Shown here piece after piece: positions 8,281 to 17,381 of a stretch of DNA of 64,000 nucleotides. The DNA comes from Carboxylicivirga litoralis. Its GTDB lineage: Bacteria > Bacteroidota > Bacteroidia > Bacteroidales > Marinilabiliaceae. Position 1 is the stretch's first letter, and each line of letters opens with the position of its first letter. Below the pieces are notes generated by a model that worked only from the letters and a program-made list of their open reading frames with translations, did no database searches and had not been told where the DNA came from. Position numbers and translations under genes: made by a program. The stretch spans positions 186,001-250,000 of the forward strand of contig NZ_JAFMVC010000005.1 in NCBI RefSeq assembly GCF_025499605.1, read 5' to 3'.

Positions 8281-8320
8281 ATAGCTGTTGGCTATTAGCT
8301 AAAAGCTATTAGCTTCCTTT
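8281..8320. repeat. Intergenic repeat, CTGTTGGCTATTAGCT type
   Basis: Contains GCTGTTGGCTATTAGCT and self-complementary GCTATTAGC/GCTAATAGC-like words. A second copy in inverse orientation is at 39219-39256 (15 of 17 core positions match). It sits inside the bat operon between moxR and the DUF58 gene. Confidence 0.4.
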
Positions 8321-8360
8321 ACAAACAGAGATTTTTTGTATAACATCTAAACTAATTAGA

Positions 8361-9227
8361 TTGGAAGCAACTGATTTATTAAAAAAAGTACGCCAGATAG
8401 AGATTAAAACGCGTGGGCTCTCGGCCAATATATTTGCCGGTGAGTATCACTCGGCGTTTAAGGGGCGGGGTATGACCTTTAGCGAGGTGCGTGAATATCA
8501 GTATGGCGACGATATACGTAATATTGACTGGAACGTAACGGCACGTTTTAATCACCCCTATATCAAGGTGTTTGAAGAAGAACGTGAGCTAACAGTTCTG
8601 TTGATGATTGATGTGTCGGGTTCGCGTGAGTTTGGTACATCTTATAAGTACAAGAAGAATGTTATAACCGAAATTGCTGCTGTTTTAGCGTTTTCAGCCA
8701 TTCAAAATAACGATAAGATTGGCGTTATTTTCTTTAGCGACAGAATAGAGAAGTTTATTCCACCTAAGAAGGGACGGAAGCATATTCTGCATATTATTCG
8801 CGAGTTTATCACCTTTACGCCCGAACATCGCGAAACCAATATTTCAGAGGCATTGAAATACCTGACTAATGCCATTAAAAAGCGATGCACCGCTTTTATA
8901 GTATCTGACTTTATCGATGATAATTTTGAAGATGCTTTGAAGATTGCCAATCAAAAGCATGATGTTGTGGCTTTAAAGGTGTTTGATAAGCGCGAAACGG
9001 AAATTCCTAATATTGGAATGATAAAGCTAAAGGATGCTGAAACCGGTGAATATTATTGGGCCGACACATCCAATCGTGCCGTTCGTGAGGCTTACGGTAA
9101 ATGGTGGCACGAAACAAATGAAGCAACACGACGCTTATTTAGCAAATGCGGAGTGGATAATGTGTCGGTAAGAACGGATGAAGATTACGTTAAGGCGCTG
9201 ATATCCTTGTTTAAAAAACGCATATAA
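8361..9227 (+). CDS. DUF58-family protein with VWA-like fold (bat operon)
   Basis: 288 residues from a TTG start. The TTG is supported because the product then begins MEATDLLKKVRQIEIKTRGL, matching the family N-terminus, and no ATG lies nearby. The DUF58 signature GRGMTFSEVREYQYGDD and NIDWNVTAR (residues ~36-66) precedes a VWA-like segment with MIDVSGSREFG (residues ~89-99), a D-x-S-x-S metal site. DUF58 proteins are standard partners of MoxR ATPases. The stop overlaps the next start by one base (TAATG), indicating translational coupling. Confidence 0.93.
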   Translation: MEATDLLKKVRQIEIKTRGLSANIFAGEYHSAFKGRGMTFSEVREYQYGDDIRNIDWNVTARFNHPYIKVFEEERELTVLLMIDVSGSREFGTSYKYKKNVITEIAAVLAFSAIQNNDKIGVIFFSDRIEKFIPPKKGRKHILHIIREFITFTPEHRETNISEALKYLTNAIKKRCTAFIVSDFIDDNFEDALKIANQKHDVVALKVFDKRETEIPNIGMIKLKDAETGEYYWADTSNRAVREAYGKWWHETNEATRRLFSKCGVDNVSVRTDEDYVKALISLFKKRI

Positions 9228-10252
9228 TGAAAATAGATACATATATAACTTGGCTTAGAAACGCAATGTTGGTCATCGGTTTGATGATGTGTAGTTTCTC
9301 ATCATTTGGTCAGGATGTTACGGTTTCTGCCCAGATGGATTCTACAGTCATTTTTATCGGTGGGCAAATTGATTTAAAGCTGCAATTAAGCCAACCGCAG
9401 GATTTAGAACTATCTTTTCCATTATTGACAGATACAATTACAAGGAATATCGAAATTGTTCGATTTAATGAGTTGGATACACTTAGTCGTGATAACGGAC
9501 GTTTCCTGATCGAGCAAAATTTCAGAATCACCTCGTTTGATAGCGGGTTACATTATATTCCACCAATTGTATTTGAAGAAGCCAGTCAGAAACTGGGGGC
9601 TATTTTACAAACCGAACCAATGGCTTTGATGGTGGTCAATCCATTCGAAGAAGTGGATCCGCAGAAGGGAATTGTGGATATAAAAAAGCCGCAGGAAACA
9701 CCGTTTCATTTGTCGGAACTATACAAATATCTGCCTTGGGTATTGGGCTTACTGGCTTTGGCTGGTATTGTTACTTTTGTGGCGCTCAAATATTTTGGTA
9801 AGGATGTGCCTGTAAAGATTTTCAAAAAAGAGGAGCCAATTATCCCACCGCATGAAAAGGCATTGGAGGCGCTTGGTAAGATTAAGGAAGAAAAGCTTTG
9901 GCAACATAATCGTGTTAAGGAGTATTACTCTGGAGTGACGGATACTTTACGTCATTATATAGAAGAGCGTTTCGAGATTCGTGCGATGGAGCAAACCACA
10001 GATGAGATTATGGATTCGTTTAAAGGTGTTGATGTGTCGGGCGTGAAATCGATTGATAACCTCAAGCAGATTTTAATGACAGCCGACCTGGTGAAATTTG
10101 CTAAGCACGAGCCGCTGCCTGATGAGAATGATTTGAGTATGATAAATGCCTATTTCTTTGTGAACCAAACTAAAGAAGAGGAAATTAAATCATTGGAAGA
10201 GGAAAAGGCAGAGATGCTTAAAAAGGAAGAAAACGAAGCAGTTACTGAATAA
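9227..10252 (+). CDS. Bat operon membrane protein with periplasmic BatD-like region
   Basis: 341 residues. An N-terminal signal/anchor (residues ~10-30, ending SFG-Q) precedes a beta-rich region of ~140 residues resembling the N-terminal part of BatD. A transmembrane helix at about residues 165-185 follows, then a Lys/Glu-rich cytoplasmic tail. The position between DUF58 and batA is conserved in Bacteroidota bat clusters. It probably sits in the inner membrane with the VWA proteins. The exact function is unknown. Its start overlaps the DUF58 stop by one base. Confidence 0.85.
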   Translation: MKIDTYITWLRNAMLVIGLMMCSFSSFGQDVTVSAQMDSTVIFIGGQIDLKLQLSQPQDLELSFPLLTDTITRNIEIVRFNELDTLSRDNGRFLIEQNFRITSFDSGLHYIPPIVFEEASQKLGAILQTEPMALMVVNPFEEVDPQKGIVDIKKPQETPFHLSELYKYLPWVLGLLALAGIVTFVALKYFGKDVPVKIFKKEEPIIPPHEKALEALGKIKEEKLWQHNRVKEYYSGVTDTLRHYIEERFEIRAMEQTTDEIMDSFKGVDVSGVKSIDNLKQILMTADLVKFAKHEPLPDENDLSMINAYFFVNQTKEEEIKSLEEEKAEMLKKEENEAVTE

Positions 10253-10266
10253 AATAGCATTGAATA

Positions 10267-11262
10267 ATGATTAACGATATAACATTTGCACAACCTTTGT
10301 TTTTCTGGCTTCTACTTATCGTACCGGCCTATATTGCCTGGTATGTATGGAAGCAAAAGGGAATGCAAGCCTCGCTTAAAATTTCCACACTTAAAGGGTT
10401 CGCAAAAGCACCAAAATCTAATAAAGTGTATTTGCGTCATCTGTTGTTTGCTTTTCGAGTGTTGAGCATTATGTTGCTTATCACCGTGCTGGCCAGACCG
10501 CAATCGAGCAATAGTTTCCGCAACGAAATTACAGAAGGGATCGATATTATGATGGCGCTCGATATTTCGGGGAGTATGATGGCCGAAGATTTTAAACCAA
10601 ACAGGCTTGAAGCAGCTAAAGATGTGGCAGCTGAGTTTATTAAAGGACGGCCTAATGATAAAATTGGTTTGGTAATTTATGCAGCAGAGAGTTTTACGCA
10701 ATGTCCGTTAACAACTGATCATAATGTGCTTCAAAACCTGTTTAGGGATATTAAGTTAGGTCTTCTTGAAGATGGCACTGCCATTGGTATGGGATTAGCA
10801 ACAGCAGTGCAACGTATTAAAGATAGTGAAGCAAAGAGTAAGGTTATTATCCTGTTAACCGACGGAGAAAATAACCGGGGAGAAATTGCCCCAATGACAG
10901 CTGCTGAAATAGCCAAGACTTTTGGTGTTCGCGTTTACACAATTGGTGTGGGTACTAATGGAATGGCACCATACCCGATGCAAACAGTTTTTGGAAAACA
11001 GTACCAGCAGATGGAGGTGAAGATTGATGAAGAATTGCTACAGGGCATTGCTGATATGACTGATGGAAAGTATTTCCGTGCCACCGACAAGGCTAAACTG
11101 GATGAAATCTACCAGGAGATCGACCAGTTAGAAAAAACGCGAATAGAAGTGCGTGAATATACGAAGCGTAAAGAGGAATATTGGTGGTTCGCAGCCTTTG
11201 CCTGCCTGTTTTTATTGATGGAGATTTATTTGAGGAGTACGGTGTTTAGAAATTTACCGTAA
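10267..11262 (+). CDS. batA: BatA, VWA-domain membrane protein
   Basis: 331 residues. Two hydrophobic segments near the N-terminus (about 9-27 and 57-78) and one at the C-terminus (~305-325) flank a VWA domain. The MIDAS motif DISGSMMAED begins at residue 99, with the matching threonine in CPLTTDH and the Asp in LLTDGENN. BatA/BatB are inner-membrane proteins whose VWA domain faces the periplasm. They are linked to aerotolerance in Bacteroides and to stress resistance elsewhere. The MIDAS site is intact, so metal-dependent binding is expected. Confidence 0.95.
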   Translation: MINDITFAQPLFFWLLLIVPAYIAWYVWKQKGMQASLKISTLKGFAKAPKSNKVYLRHLLFAFRVLSIMLLITVLARPQSSNSFRNEITEGIDIMMALDISGSMMAEDFKPNRLEAAKDVAAEFIKGRPNDKIGLVIYAAESFTQCPLTTDHNVLQNLFRDIKLGLLEDGTAIGMGLATAVQRIKDSEAKSKVIILLTDGENNRGEIAPMTAAEIAKTFGVRVYTIGVGTNGMAPYPMQTVFGKQYQQMEVKIDEELLQGIADMTDGKYFRATDKAKLDEIYQEIDQLEKTRIEVREYTKRKEEYWWFAAFACLFLLMEIYLRSTVFRNLP

Positions 11263-11315
11263 TGGTTTTCTAATAACTGATAAACTTAATAAACTATTGA
11301 CCTAAAGAATTTATA

Positions 11316-12368
11316 ATGAATATATTCAGATTTGAACATCCTGATGCTCTTTACTTACTGGTGCTCATTCCGGTTCTGGCATTTGTACACTTGTATCTTG
11401 CCAAAAGGCGTAAGAAAGCGTTGGAGGAATTTGGGAGTGCAGAGTTGATTAACGACCTAATGCCCAATGTGTCATTTAAGCGACCAACCATCAAGTTTTA
11501 CATCATGTTATTTGCCTTTGTGTTGTTGATTATTACTATAGCTGGTCCTCAGTATGGAAGCAAATTGCAAACAGTGAAACGTAAAGGTATTGAGCTTATA
11601 GTAGCTTTAGACGTTTCTAATAGTATGATGGCACAGGATATTGAGCCCAATCGACTGGACAGAGCGAAAAGAGCAATTTCTCGTCTGGTTGATAAGCTTC
11701 AAAACGATCGTGTTGGCTTTATTGTATTTGCCGGAGAGGCCTATGTGCAACTACCAATAACCACTGATTATGCATCTGCTAAGATGTTTCTTAATTCAAT
11801 CAACACAGATATTGTAGGCACACAAGGAACGGCTATTGGGGCGGCGATCGACAAAGGAATATCTTCTTTTACAACGCAGGAAGATGTTAACCGTGCAATT
11901 ATAGTGATTACTGATGGTGAGAACCACGAAGATGACCCGATTGCTGCGGCAAGTGCAGCGGCCGAAAAAGGCATTAAGATATATACTGTGGGTATGGGAT
12001 TGCCCAAAGGAGCACCAATACCTGTTGTTGGAGGTCGTAGTAATGATTTTATGAAGGATCGCGATGGTAATGTGGTCATTTCAAAATTGGATGAACAGAC
12101 TTTGCAAAAAATTGCAATAACTGGTAATGGGGCATATATTCCGGCTAATAATATTCGCAATGGTATCAATAATTTGGTGGATGAGTTGAGTGAATTGGAA
12201 AAGTCGGAATTAGAAGCTAAGGTTTATACTGATTACGACGATCAGTTCCAGTATTTTGCAGCTTTGGCCTTATTGTTGATAATTATTGAATTTCTGATTT
12301 TGGAGCGAAAAAACCGTCGCTTAAAGCACATCAATATATTTGAAGTGAAAGAGGAGGAAAATAAGTAA
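11316..12368 (+). CDS. batB: BatB, VWA-domain membrane protein
   Basis: 350 residues with the same plan as BatA: N-terminal hydrophobic segments at about 10-27 and 60-80, a VWA domain, and a C-terminal transmembrane helix at ~310-330. The MIDAS motif DVSNSMMAQD begins at residue 99, with QLPITTDY and VITDGENH completing the site. It is a clear paralogue of the preceding gene, and the two probably form a heteromeric complex. Only a ~53-base gap separates it from batA, within one operon. Confidence 0.95.
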   Translation: MNIFRFEHPDALYLLVLIPVLAFVHLYLAKRRKKALEEFGSAELINDLMPNVSFKRPTIKFYIMLFAFVLLIITIAGPQYGSKLQTVKRKGIELIVALDVSNSMMAQDIEPNRLDRAKRAISRLVDKLQNDRVGFIVFAGEAYVQLPITTDYASAKMFLNSINTDIVGTQGTAIGAAIDKGISSFTTQEDVNRAIIVITDGENHEDDPIAAASAAAEKGIKIYTVGMGLPKGAPIPVVGGRSNDFMKDRDGNVVISKLDEQTLQKIAITGNGAYIPANNIRNGINNLVDELSELEKSELEAKVYTDYDDQFQYFAALALLLIIIEFLILERKNRRLKHINIFEVKEEENK

Positions 12369-12380
12369 GGATTTGTGATT

Positions 12381-13124
12381 ATGATGAAATTTAAATACAT
12401 ACTATTACTATCGGCGTTTTTGTTTAGTCTTGTTAATGTTAATGCTCAGGATGAACGCCGTTTTATTCGCAGTGGTAACAGTCATTTTACCGATTCTGCC
12501 TATTTAGAGTCGGAAATTGAATACCGCAAAGCCTTGGATAAGACAGGCGATTCATTTGAAGGGCAATTTAACCTTGGAGATGCCTTGTATAAACAAGAGA
12601 AATACAATAATGCCATAGACCAGTTCCAAATTTTAGCAGGTGTTGAAACTGATCCGCAACGCTTATCTGAAGTGTACCATAATATTGGTAATAGTTATTT
12701 TGCCATGCAGAAATATCAGGAAAGTATTGAGGCCTATAAAAATGCTTTGCGTAATAATCCTGAAGATCATGATACGCGCTATAACCTGATAGCCGCCCAA
12801 AAAATGTTGCAACAACAACAGCAAGATCAGCAAAACCAGGATCAGAATAAAGATCAGGAACAGCAGCAAGAGCAGAATAAAGAGCAACAGCAAAAGAATC
12901 AGGAGCAACAGCAGCAAGAGCAAAATAAAGATCAACAGCAGGAACAAAATCAGGATCAACAACAGAATCAGCAACAAAAACAACAACAGCAGCCAGAAGA
13001 ACAGATGTCGAAAGAAGATGCACAGCGTTTGTTGAATGCTATTCAGCAGGATGAGAATGAGTTGCAGAAGAAATTGCAAAAAGCAAAAGCTGCTAAGCAA
13101 ACAAAAACGGAGAAAAACTGGTAG
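12381..13124 (+). CDS. batC: BatC, TPR protein with long Gln-rich tail
   Basis: About 247 residues. The start is set at ATG 12381 (MMKFKYILLL; ATG 12384 also possible), because the GTG at 12375 only adds two residues before the signal peptide, which ends near VNAQ. TPR repeats span roughly residues 25-140 (AYLESEIEYRKAL, YNNAIDQFQIL, YQESIEAYKNAL). Residues ~145-215 are an extreme Gln/Asn/Asp/Glu/Lys tract, and the C-terminal end is Lys/Ala-rich. The periplasmic TPR domain is thought to scaffold the Bat complex. The Gln tract is low complexity and may be disordered. Confidence 0.9.
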   Translation: MMKFKYILLLSAFLFSLVNVNAQDERRFIRSGNSHFTDSAYLESEIEYRKALDKTGDSFEGQFNLGDALYKQEKYNNAIDQFQILAGVETDPQRLSEVYHNIGNSYFAMQKYQESIEAYKNALRNNPEDHDTRYNLIAAQKMLQQQQQDQQNQDQNKDQEQQQEQNKEQQQKNQEQQQQEQNKDQQQEQNQDQQQNQQQKQQQQPEEQMSKEDAQRLLNAIQQDENELQKKLQKAKAAKQTKTEKNW

Positions 13125-13241
13125 AAGTTCTATTTTTGTAGTTTAATTTAGATGTAAGACAAAAGATATTAGATACAAGAAGAATAGCATGCTGTAAATA
13201 ATCTTGTTCTTTTTTATCTTGATACTTAATACTTAATATAT

Positions 13242-15062
13242 ATGCGACTTTTTATACTTAACCTATTACTGCTATCGCTTGGTTTGTTATCGGCCAATGC
13301 GCAAGATGTTAGTTTTACAGCTCGTACCCAATCAGCAGTTGTAGTTGGTGATAAATTTCAGTTACAATACACCTTAAACAAGGAAGGAAGTGATATTCGG
13401 CTTCCTGCATTGCAGGACTTTCAGATTCTGATGGGACCAAGTACATCTTATTCAAATAGTACCTCAATTATTAATGGAAAGGTTACCAGGGAAACTTCTT
13501 ATACTTATACTTTTATTCTCAAGGGGCTGAAAGAAGGGCAATTTACCATTCCTCCTGCTACGATTAAGGTAGACGATGAAAAAGTCAGTTCAAACGCCCT
13601 GAGTATTAAAGTGGTCAAGGGTGAGGCGCAAGCCCAACAGCAAAATCAGGAAAGCCAGGCAGCAGGAAGTGCGCCGAGCGATGATGATTTATTTATTACA
13701 GTTACTCCATCTAAAAAGAACTTATATCAAGGTGAGTCACTGGTTTTGATAACAAAAATTTATACGAAGGTACAGCTAGAAAGTATTTCGGATATTAAAC
13801 AGCCTGAGTTATCTGCTTTTATTGCGCAGTCATTACAAGGTCAGAATGGAAATTCGTGGACGATGGAAAATGTCAATGGACGCACGTATAACGTCAATAC
13901 ATATGAGCAAAAGCTACTTTTTCCACAGAAGTCCGGTCAGCTTAAAATTGAGCCTACCGAAATTGAGTTTCTTGTTCGTCAACGGGTGGCACGCAGCCGT
14001 TCACGAAGCATATTCGATGATTTCTTTGAGTCCAACTATCGAACAGTTAAAAAGAAAGTTCGTTCAAAAGCCATAACGCTTAATGTAAAACCATTGCCTT
14101 CAGGACGACCAGAAGGATATACCGGTGGAGTTGGACAACTAAACATGAAAGCCAGCGTTAATAAAAATGATGTTTCGGTTAATGACGGAGTGACCTTAAA
14201 GGTGGTTGTTAGCGGAACAGGGAACCATAAATTTATAGAAGAACCGCAGATTAAGTTTCCAGCTGATTTTGATGATTTTGATGCTAAAATTTCGAATAGT
14301 ATTAGTAATACAGCCAGGGGAATGACGGGTTCTAAGACATACGAATACCTTATGATTCCTCGTCATGCTGGTGAGTTCACCATTCCTTCTATTAAGTTTG
14401 CTTATTTTAATCCAAAAACGGGTAGATATGAAACATCCGAGTCTGGTCCCTTAACCATAAATGTAGAGAAGGGTGAAGGTACTGATGACGTAACAAGTGG
14501 TGTTATTCGCTCGAGTGTAAGTAAGGAAAATGTAAAGTTTATTGGAAAAGATATTCGCTTTATCAAAACCGGTAAAATTACTTTAAAACCGATTGGAACA
14601 TTCTTTATTGGTAGTTTGGCCTACTATATCGCATTATTGGTGCCATTGTCATTGTTTATTCTCATATTCATTATTAATCAGAAACGAATTAAGGATAATG
14701 CTAATGTTACCCTAATGAGAACCAAAAAGGCCAATAAAGTAGCTATTAAGCGCTTAAAAAAATCTGCTCAATTCCTGAAGTCAAATGAGAAAGAGGCATT
14801 TTATGAAGAGGTGCTAAGAGCACTTTGGGGGTATTTAAGCGATAAGTTGAGTCTACCCTTAAGCGAATTATCAAAAGATAATGCAGGTGAAATATTGGCC
14901 AAGTCTAATGCTTCAGAAGAAGTTATTAGTGAGATAATGAATATATTGGATACATGTGAGTTTGCTCGCTATGCACCGGCATCGGGTACTGGCGAAATGG
15001 ATAAATTGTACAACCAAACAATTGCCACCATTAGTAAGCTTGAAAATCAAATAAAAAGGTAA
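13242..15062 (+). CDS. batD: BatD, oxygen-tolerance family protein
   Basis: 606 residues. The signal peptide ends at SANA-Q (~residue 20). A long periplasmic beta-rich region carries repeated Ig-like segments (for example YTYTFILKGLKEGQFTIPPA and YEYLMIPRHAGEFTIPSI). One transmembrane helix lies at about residues 455-477, then a cytoplasmic helical tail with a conserved ALWGYLSDKL segment. This is the usual BatD plan. It follows batC by 117 bases and ends two bases before batE. Confidence 0.93.
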   Translation: MRLFILNLLLLSLGLLSANAQDVSFTARTQSAVVVGDKFQLQYTLNKEGSDIRLPALQDFQILMGPSTSYSNSTSIINGKVTRETSYTYTFILKGLKEGQFTIPPATIKVDDEKVSSNALSIKVVKGEAQAQQQNQESQAAGSAPSDDDLFITVTPSKKNLYQGESLVLITKIYTKVQLESISDIKQPELSAFIAQSLQGQNGNSWTMENVNGRTYNVNTYEQKLLFPQKSGQLKIEPTEIEFLVRQRVARSRSRSIFDDFFESNYRTVKKKVRSKAITLNVKPLPSGRPEGYTGGVGQLNMKASVNKNDVSVNDGVTLKVVVSGTGNHKFIEEPQIKFPADFDDFDAKISNSISNTARGMTGSKTYEYLMIPRHAGEFTIPSIKFAYFNPKTGRYETSESGPLTINVEKGEGTDDVTSGVIRSSVSKENVKFIGKDIRFIKTGKITLKPIGTFFIGSLAYYIALLVPLSLFILIFIINQKRIKDNANVTLMRTKKANKVAIKRLKKSAQFLKSNEKEAFYEEVLRALWGYLSDKLSLPLSELSKDNAGEILAKSNASEEVISEIMNILDTCEFARYAPASGTGEMDKLYNQTIATISKLENQIKR

Positions 15063-15064
15063 AA

Positions 15065-15814
15065 ATGAAGCAACTGATTATATTATTTATTGCCTGTTTG
15101 TCGTTTGGAGTTGCACATGCGCAAGATGAACGTTTTGAAGAAGGCAATCAGCAGTATAGCGATGGGAATTTTCAAACGGCAATCGATACTTATAAAGGGA
15201 TATTATCGACCGGAGTAGAAAGTGGTTCTCTTTATTTTAATTTGGGAAATGCTTATTATAAAAATGGGGAGTTAGCTAATGCCATTCTTAATTATGAGCG
15301 TGCTTTGCTATTAAAGCCACACGATAAAGATATTAAGTATAACCTAGAGTTGGCCTATTCGCAAACAACGGATAAAATAGAGTCCGTAGATAATTTCTTT
15401 TTGAGTAAATGGGTAATTGATTTTAGGAATAAGACAACCTCAGACACCTGGGCATTTATAGGTGTTGCATGTTTCCTTTTAACGCTTGTTATGGCCGCTC
15501 TGTTCTTTTTTACAAATTCAGCGTTTCTTAAAAAGGCAGGTTTCTATTTAGGCGTAGGTTTGCTATTGGGAACAATGGTTACGCTTACATTTAGTTATCG
15601 ACAAAAGTCGAAGCTCGTTAATCGAAACCATGCCATTGTATTTAGTCCATCACTTACGGTAAAGAGTTCGCCGGATGCAAGTGGTACTGAGATATTTATT
15701 TTGCATGAAGGAACAAAGGTTGAAATAGTAAGTACCTTAGGACATTGGAAAGAGATACAAATTGCCGACGGTACAGTAGGTTGGGTCGAAGAAACGTCTA
15801 TAACGATTATTTAA
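15065..15814 (+). CDS. batE: BatE, TPR plus SH3-like protein
   Basis: 249 residues. The signal peptide ends near AHAQ (~19). TPR motifs span about residues 22-100 (YSDGNFQTAIDTYKGIL, GSLYFNLGNAYYKNGEL). Two hydrophobic helices lie near 130-150 and 157-178. A C-terminal SH3b-like domain (about 190-249) is marked by VKSSPDASGTE and GWVEE. It is the last gene of the bat operon; a strong terminator follows at once. TPR and SH3b domains suggest scaffold and wall or protein binding. Confidence 0.92.
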   Translation: MKQLIILFIACLSFGVAHAQDERFEEGNQQYSDGNFQTAIDTYKGILSTGVESGSLYFNLGNAYYKNGELANAILNYERALLLKPHDKDIKYNLELAYSQTTDKIESVDNFFLSKWVIDFRNKTTSDTWAFIGVACFLLTLVMAALFFFTNSAFLKKAGFYLGVGLLLGTMVTLTFSYRQKSKLVNRNHAIVFSPSLTVKSSPDASGTEIFILHEGTKVEIVSTLGHWKEIQIADGTVGWVEETSITII

Positions 15815-15830
15815 GAATTCTATACAGCAA

Positions 15831-15866
15831 AAAAAAGCTCCTTATCCGTTGATAAGGAGCTTTTTT
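15831..15866 (+). terminator. Terminator of the bat operon
   Basis: 16-bp perfect stem: 15831-15846 pairs with 15851-15866 around loop CGTT. The core is GCTCCTTATC/GATAAGGAGC, with A-run and T-run flanks. Confidence 0.95.
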
Positions 15867-16164
15867 ATTATAAACACCCAAACTACTGATTGGCTCTACT
15901 TTAAAAGCTACCGTAATAAAGCGCCAATCAAATATTTCTTAAAAATCTTTTCTATCTGCAATCAAATATTTATCGATGATAAACCAGATGTAGCAAAAGC
16001 ATGTGATAACACCGATAATTTCAACAGTCAACATTATTATTGTAATTTTGACAATGCTTAATCAATTGCTTTGCCAAAAAATGTAATGTGCAGTAGTTCA
16101 GTGATAAAGCTATTTGGATGCAACAAGAGGTGTCCATAATGTGGAATTGAAAGCAAAAAGTGGA
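15867..16164. other. Non-coding gap, nothing recognised
   Basis: About 300 bases between the bat terminator and the terminator of the minus-strand secreted protein. Short ORFs on both strands have no start context or family resemblance. I see no repeat or RNA fold. Confidence 0.5.
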
Positions 16165-16202
16165 AAAACAAAAAGCGGATGCCTTACAATGAAGACACCC
16201 GC
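16165..16202 (-). terminator. Terminator of the minus-strand secreted protein gene
   Basis: On the minus strand GCGGGTGTC (16202-16194) pairs with GGCATCCGC (16183-16175) with G-U wobbles over a 10-base loop, then a T-rich run (16174-16165). Confidence 0.75.
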
Positions 16203-16225
16203 CAACTTTACAACATAAATTTTTG

Positions 16226-17194
16226 TTATAAGACAACCTTTCTGCCGAAGAATTGATTGTTTTTAGATAAAATCAAATAATATGGAGCCTCTTCTTTTTT
16301 AAGCTCAAATTCTTGTTTCATTGGACCTGCTTTAATCTCTTTTTCTTCTTTCACTTTATTGCCTTCCTGGTTAAACATTTCAAGGTGGTAAGTTCCTTCA
16401 GGTAATTCACATTCTATATGCATCAAGGTTTGAAGCTTCTCGTCCTCTATAATTTTCTCTATTTTTACTTGAAGTTCTTCTAACTTAATTTGTTCCGACA
16501 TAATCTTCTTTTGCGAAAGGCCAATTTTTTTCAGAAAAGCAATATCTTCCAGAGGAATAGACTCAACGCTGACGGTTGTTTTATGCGCATGTTTCTCTTT
16601 CCAATGCATAGGTTTGTCGTGAGAGTCCGATGTTATCACGTATGTTCTGGTGCCAGGCTCGTGATCAGATGATTCATATATTTCTTTTTTAATGATTTTT
16701 ATGTGGTCGCCATCCTCATTAATAAACTCTTCAATGTCGAATTCGTTTTCACCATTCTGCATAATCATAATTCGATTCCCATGTTCTTTGTGCATATCTT
16801 CGAATTCCTTCCATTCGATGCCTTTTTCTTTCATTATGCGTTCCATTTCTTCATGGATTTCCGTCATATTACCATCAAAGTCAAAATTAAATTCGTTTAA
16901 GGAATCCATTTTGAAGGCCATTACACGCATGTGCTTGTCAATGTCGTGGTGATGGGCTTCCATAATACTATCCAAATTGATAACTTTGGTTTTATCGCCC
17001 GATGAAAAAACAAAAACATCATGGTTAAAAGTCGTATCCATTTCTACTACTTTATCACCCTCGCTGCTGATGACTTTAACTTTTACTTGACTTTTCTTTT
17101 TGCTCTGACTTGTAGCAGTAATGCTTACCGTGGCTATTAAAACTGCCGTGAGTATTAATCCCAATGCTTTCCTTCCTGATTTCATAGTTTCCAT
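16226..17194 (-). CDS. Secreted protein of unknown function with possible T9SS-like C-terminus
   Basis: 322 residues. An N-terminal signal peptide (about residues 10-30, ending TATSQ) precedes a highly charged His/Asp/Glu/Lys/Met-rich region (residues ~35-190) with repeated HHDIDKH, HEEMERIMKE and HKEHGNR words. The last ~60 residues (LPEGTYHLEMFNQEGNKVK … PYYLILSKNNQFFGRKVVL) resemble a type A T9SS sorting domain, so export to the surface is plausible but unproven. It is divergent from a histidine kinase operon, with phased GTTAA sites between them, so it may be a regulon target. Not a recognised enzyme family. ATG at 17185 is an alternative start. Confidence 0.75.
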   Translation of the reverse strand: METMKSGRKALGLILTAVLIATVSITATSQSKKKSQVKVKVISSEGDKVVEMDTTFNHDVFVFSSGDKTKVINLDSIMEAHHHDIDKHMRVMAFKMDSLNEFNFDFDGNMTEIHEEMERIMKEKGIEWKEFEDMHKEHGNRIMIMQNGENEFDIEEFINEDGDHIKIIKKEIYESSDHEPGTRTYVITSDSHDKPMHWKEKHAHKTTVSVESIPLEDIAFLKKIGLSQKKIMSEQIKLEELQVKIEKIIEDEKLQTLMHIECELPEGTYHLEMFNQEGNKVKEEKEIKAGPMKQEFELKKEEAPYYLILSKNNQFFGRKVVL

Positions 17195-17290
17195 GTTTAT
17201 GAGTTAGTAACTAATTTATGTACGATGTTATTTGATGTCAATAGACAAATTTTACAATATCAAAAGTACAAATCAGCTGATTTTAAATCG

Positions 17291-17327
17291 GTTAAGGACT
17301 GGTTAAAAACAGTTAAGGAAACGTTAA
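17291..17327. promoter_or_regulatory. Four helically phased GTTAA repeats (candidate response-regulator operator)
   Basis: GTTAA starts at 17291, 17302, 17312 and 17323, that is, spacings of 11, 10 and 11 bp, all in one orientation. They lie in the divergent promoter region between the secreted-protein gene and the histidine kinase operon. Direct repeats one helical turn apart are how OmpR/PhoB-family regulators bind, and such a regulator is encoded at 19004. Confidence 0.5.
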
Positions 17328-17331
17328 TGTG

Positions 17332-17363
17332 TTTCAGCACTTTGTGTCAAAGCTTTATCTTTA
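17332..17363 (+). promoter_or_regulatory. Candidate promoter of the histidine kinase operon
   Basis: TATCTTTA at 17356-17363 is one base off the -7 consensus, with TTTC 21 bases upstream at 17332. It is directly downstream of the GTTAA array and 18 bases before the kinase ATG. Confidence 0.35.
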
Positions 17364-17381
17364 CAAGGTAATTGATGTAAT

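Noticed and set aside
12663-13100. Minus-strand ORF opposite the batC Gln tract (Leu-rich)
   Set aside because: It is the reverse complement of the CAG/CAA-rich tract; Leu-rich shadow frames are expected there.
15849-16236. Short ORFs on both strands in the gap after batE
   Set aside because: They overlap the bat terminator and the next terminator, have no family resemblance, and lack start context.
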